Assembly: GCA_036770645.1 (NCBI GenBank)
Contig: DAIPIU010000098.1
Coordinates: 1 to 6,042, forward strand
Direction of reading: 5' to 3'
DNA from: Rubrimonas sp036770645
Lineage (GTDB): Bacteria; Pseudomonadota; Alphaproteobacteria; Rhodobacterales; Rhodobacteraceae
DNA length: 6,042 bases
Below are positions 5,210-6,042 of this stretch, piece by piece. The first letter of the stretch is position 1. Every line of letters begins with the position of its first letter. The notes beneath the pieces were generated by a model. That model was given only the letters and a program-made list of their open reading frames with translations, made no database searches and was not told the origin of the DNA. The position numbers were made by a program, and so were the translations under genes.

Positions 5210-5743
5210 TCAGACGATCTCGCGCAGCCGCAGGATGCCGAAGGCCGCGACGGTCGCGGCGTCTTTGATTTCGCCCGACAGGATGCGGGCGATCACCTCG
5301 GCGACCGGCAGGAAGGCGGCGCGCAGGTCCTGCTCGGTGGGCTCGAGCGCCTGCGGCCCGGGCGTGAGGCCGGTGGCGAGGAACAGCGCGCCGGTCTGGG
5401 CCAGCAGCGCCGGCGCGGGCGCGATGTCGCCCAGATGGCGCAGGGCGGCGGCCGTGACGCCGGTCTCCTCGCGCAGCTCGATGCGCGCGGCCTCCTCGAT
5501 GGGTGTCGCGTCGCCGCCGGGCGCCACGCCCATCGGCAGCTCCCACTGGCGGCGCCGCAGCGGATGGCGCCATTGCTCGACCATCCAGACATGGCCGTCC
5601 TCGATGGCGGCGACGATGGCGTAGCGGGGGCGCTCGACGAACACGTATTCGCCGGGCGCGCCGTCCGGGTAGCTCACGCTGTCCTCGCGAAGCCTGAGCC
5701 AGCGATTCTCGTAGGCGATGCGACTGGCGGTGACGGTGAGCAT
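5210..5743 (-). CDS. Nudix hydrolase, ADP-ribose pyrophosphatase type
   Basis: Nudix enzymes cleave nucleoside diphosphates linked to another group. This one most resembles cytosolic ADP-sugar/ADP-ribose hydrolases releasing AMP. The 177 residues start with the short beta domain seen in that group (ASRIAYENRWLRLREDSV, 8-25), then YVFVERPRYAIVAAI (33-47) and VEQWRHPLRRRQWELPMG (55-72). The Nudix helix is EEAARIELREETGV (83-96). Metal-binding Glu89, Glu92 and Glu93 are present. The consensus Arg is Ile88, the first box Glu is replaced by Asp78, and the loop is two residues longer than usual. The C-terminus (GEIKDAATVAAFGILRLREI) is typical of the family. The ATG at 5743 is preferred. A GTG at 5779 would add 12 mostly Ala residues, and neither has a strong ribosome binding site. 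It lies 93 bases upstream of the kefC-like gene on the same strand. The exact substrate is uncertain. Confidence 0.88.
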   Translation of the reverse strand: MLTVTASRIAYENRWLRLREDSVSYPDGAPGEYVFVERPRYAIVAAIEDGHVWMVEQWRHPLRRRQWELPMGVAPGGDATPIEEAARIELREETGVTAAALRHLGDIAPAPALLAQTGALFLATGLTPGPQALEPTEQDLRAAFLPVAEVIARILSGEIKDAATVAAFGILRLREIV

Positions 5744-5853
5744 GGCAGGACCCGCGGCGGCTGCGGCCGACCTGGGCACGCGACCGCGTGTGTGGCCGGT
5801 GGCCCGGATCCATGCAAGGCCGGGGATTGCTGTCGCTGAACGGTCATCGTATT

Positions 5854-5863
5854 GTCACTTGAA
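5854..5863 (+). repeat. Copy 2 of the shared 10-mer, upstream of the lipoprotein gene
   Basis: GTCACTTGAA on the plus strand is identical to the minus-strand sequence at 527-518 upstream of speD, and has the same orientation relative to its downstream gene. It overlaps the -35 element proposed at 5859-5864. Confidence 0.4.
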
Positions 5864-5886
5864 ATACGGCCATCCGCCTGCATAAC
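5859..5886 (+). promoter_or_regulatory. Predicted sigma-70 promoter of the lipoprotein gene
   Basis: TTGAAA (5859-5864) matches the -35 consensus at five of six bases. After 16 bases comes CATAAC (5881-5886), which matches the -10 at four of six and is preceded by TG with no intervening base. The -10 lacks the final T, which is common in alphaproteobacterial promoters that rely on CarD. Transcription would start near 5893, leaving a leader of about 25 bases before the ATG at 5917. This is a prediction by eye. Confidence 0.45.
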
Positions 5887-5916
5887 CAAGCAATGTGTCC
5901 GATGATGCGAGGAAAA

Positions 5917-6042
5917 ATGTTTAAATTCAACATGATGGCGACCGTCAGTGTCGTCGCGCTACTTCTGGTTGCCGGTTGCTCGAACAGCAGCGACGGCCCC
6001 GAGGCATCGTCGGCGACCGGCAGCGGCGCGTCGACGGGCGGC
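5917..6042 (+). CDS. N-terminus of an exported lipoprotein (partial)
   Basis: The 42 codons seen encode a lipoprotein signal peptide: Lys3, a hydrophobic core (TVSVVALLLVAG) and the lipobox LVAGC with Cys21 as the lipidated residue. It continues into a Ser/Gly/Ala-rich linker (SNSSDGPEASSATGSGASTG) typical of the flexible tether of outer-membrane lipoproteins. The residue after Cys is Ser, not Asp, which favours outer-membrane sorting. The functional domain is beyond the window. Some alphaproteobacterial Pal/OmpA-like lipoproteins begin this way, but no tolB precedes it and the identity is open. ATG 5917 has GAGGA close upstream (5909-5913, only three bases away). In-frame ATGs at 5893, 5902 and 5905 would add 8, 5 or 4 residues. 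The first codons (TTT, AAA, CTA, CTT) are more AT-rich than elsewhere in the window. Confidence 0.75.
   Translation, partial: MFKFNMMATVSVVALLLVAGCSNSSDGPEASSATGSGASTGG

Larger units (their letters stand above)
5744..5916. other. Divergent intergenic spacer between the Nudix and lipoprotein genes
   Basis: This 173-base spacer is much richer in A+T from about 5820 onward than the rest of the window, as expected of a promoter region. A plus-strand promoter candidate lies at 5859-5886. For the minus-strand Nudix gene I find no convincing promoter. No small gene or RNA structure is recognised. Confidence 0.55.

Noticed and set aside
5744..5779. GTG start for the Nudix gene adding 12 residues
   Set aside because: The addition is mostly Ala, no ribosome binding site precedes it, and the ATG at 5743 directly precedes the conserved N-terminal strand. 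It cannot be fully excluded.
3177..5839. Two open frames of nearly 880 codons (minus 3177-5813 and plus 3200-5839) covering the kefC-like and Nudix genes
   Set aside because: Both are Arg/Ala/Gly- or His/Gln-rich shadow translations of the real minus-strand genes and cross their boundaries without any family motif.
1..6042. Mobile element, CRISPR array, tRNA/rRNA, toxin-antitoxin or defence island
   Set aside because: No transposase, terminal repeats, regularly spaced repeats, tRNA-like folds or defence-family motifs are visible. All recognised genes are metabolic, transport or envelope genes.

Overview
The window is very GC-rich, with codons that mostly end in G or C. Gene content and protein flavour (KefC-type antiporter, PurU, a class 1B-like SpeD with an N-terminal extension, a DUF808 protein) point to a Gram-negative proteobacterium, most likely an alphaproteobacterium. 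Genus and order cannot be fixed from the sequence alone. I see no insertion sequence, phage gene, CRISPR array, tRNA or rRNA. It reads as an ordinary chromosomal housekeeping region, cut at both ends inside a gene.

Layout. At the left edge (404 to 1, minus strand) is the first part of an S-adenosylmethionine decarboxylase (speD), cut just after its pyruvoyl-forming Ser and catalytic His. A 233-base divergent spacer (405-637) holds a G-run motif, a GC-rich hairpin and a tandem 7-mer. Three plus-strand genes follow in a tight row: an exported TPR protein (638-1459), formyltetrahydrofolate deformylase purU (1497-2375) and a DUF808/YedI-type membrane protein (2395-3363). The 37- and 19-base gaps suggest one transcript. 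The DUF808 stop faces the stop of a minus-strand gene only 7 bases away. That gene is a KefB/KefC-type K+/H+ antiporter (5116 to 3371), and upstream of it on the same strand lies a Nudix hydrolase of the ADP-ribose pyrophosphatase type (5743 to 5210). A second divergent spacer (5744-5916), noticeably richer in A+T, carries a plausible sigma-70 promoter for a plus-strand lipoprotein gene whose first 42 codons fill the right edge.

How the genes fit together. SpeD feeds spermidine synthesis from SAM, and PurU balances one-carbon folates by releasing formate. The KefC-like antiporter handles K+/pH and electrophile stress. The Nudix enzyme would release AMP from ADP-ribose-like nucleotides, which is of some interest because Kef regulatory domains bind nucleotides. 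These links are inference from adjacency.

I found no convincing undescribed system. The points most worth a second look are the roughly 70-residue N-terminal extension of SpeD, the His-rich loop of the DUF808 protein, the atypical Nudix box, the insertion in the PurU ACT domain, and a 10-mer shared by both divergent promoter regions in the same orientation relative to speD and the lipoprotein gene.
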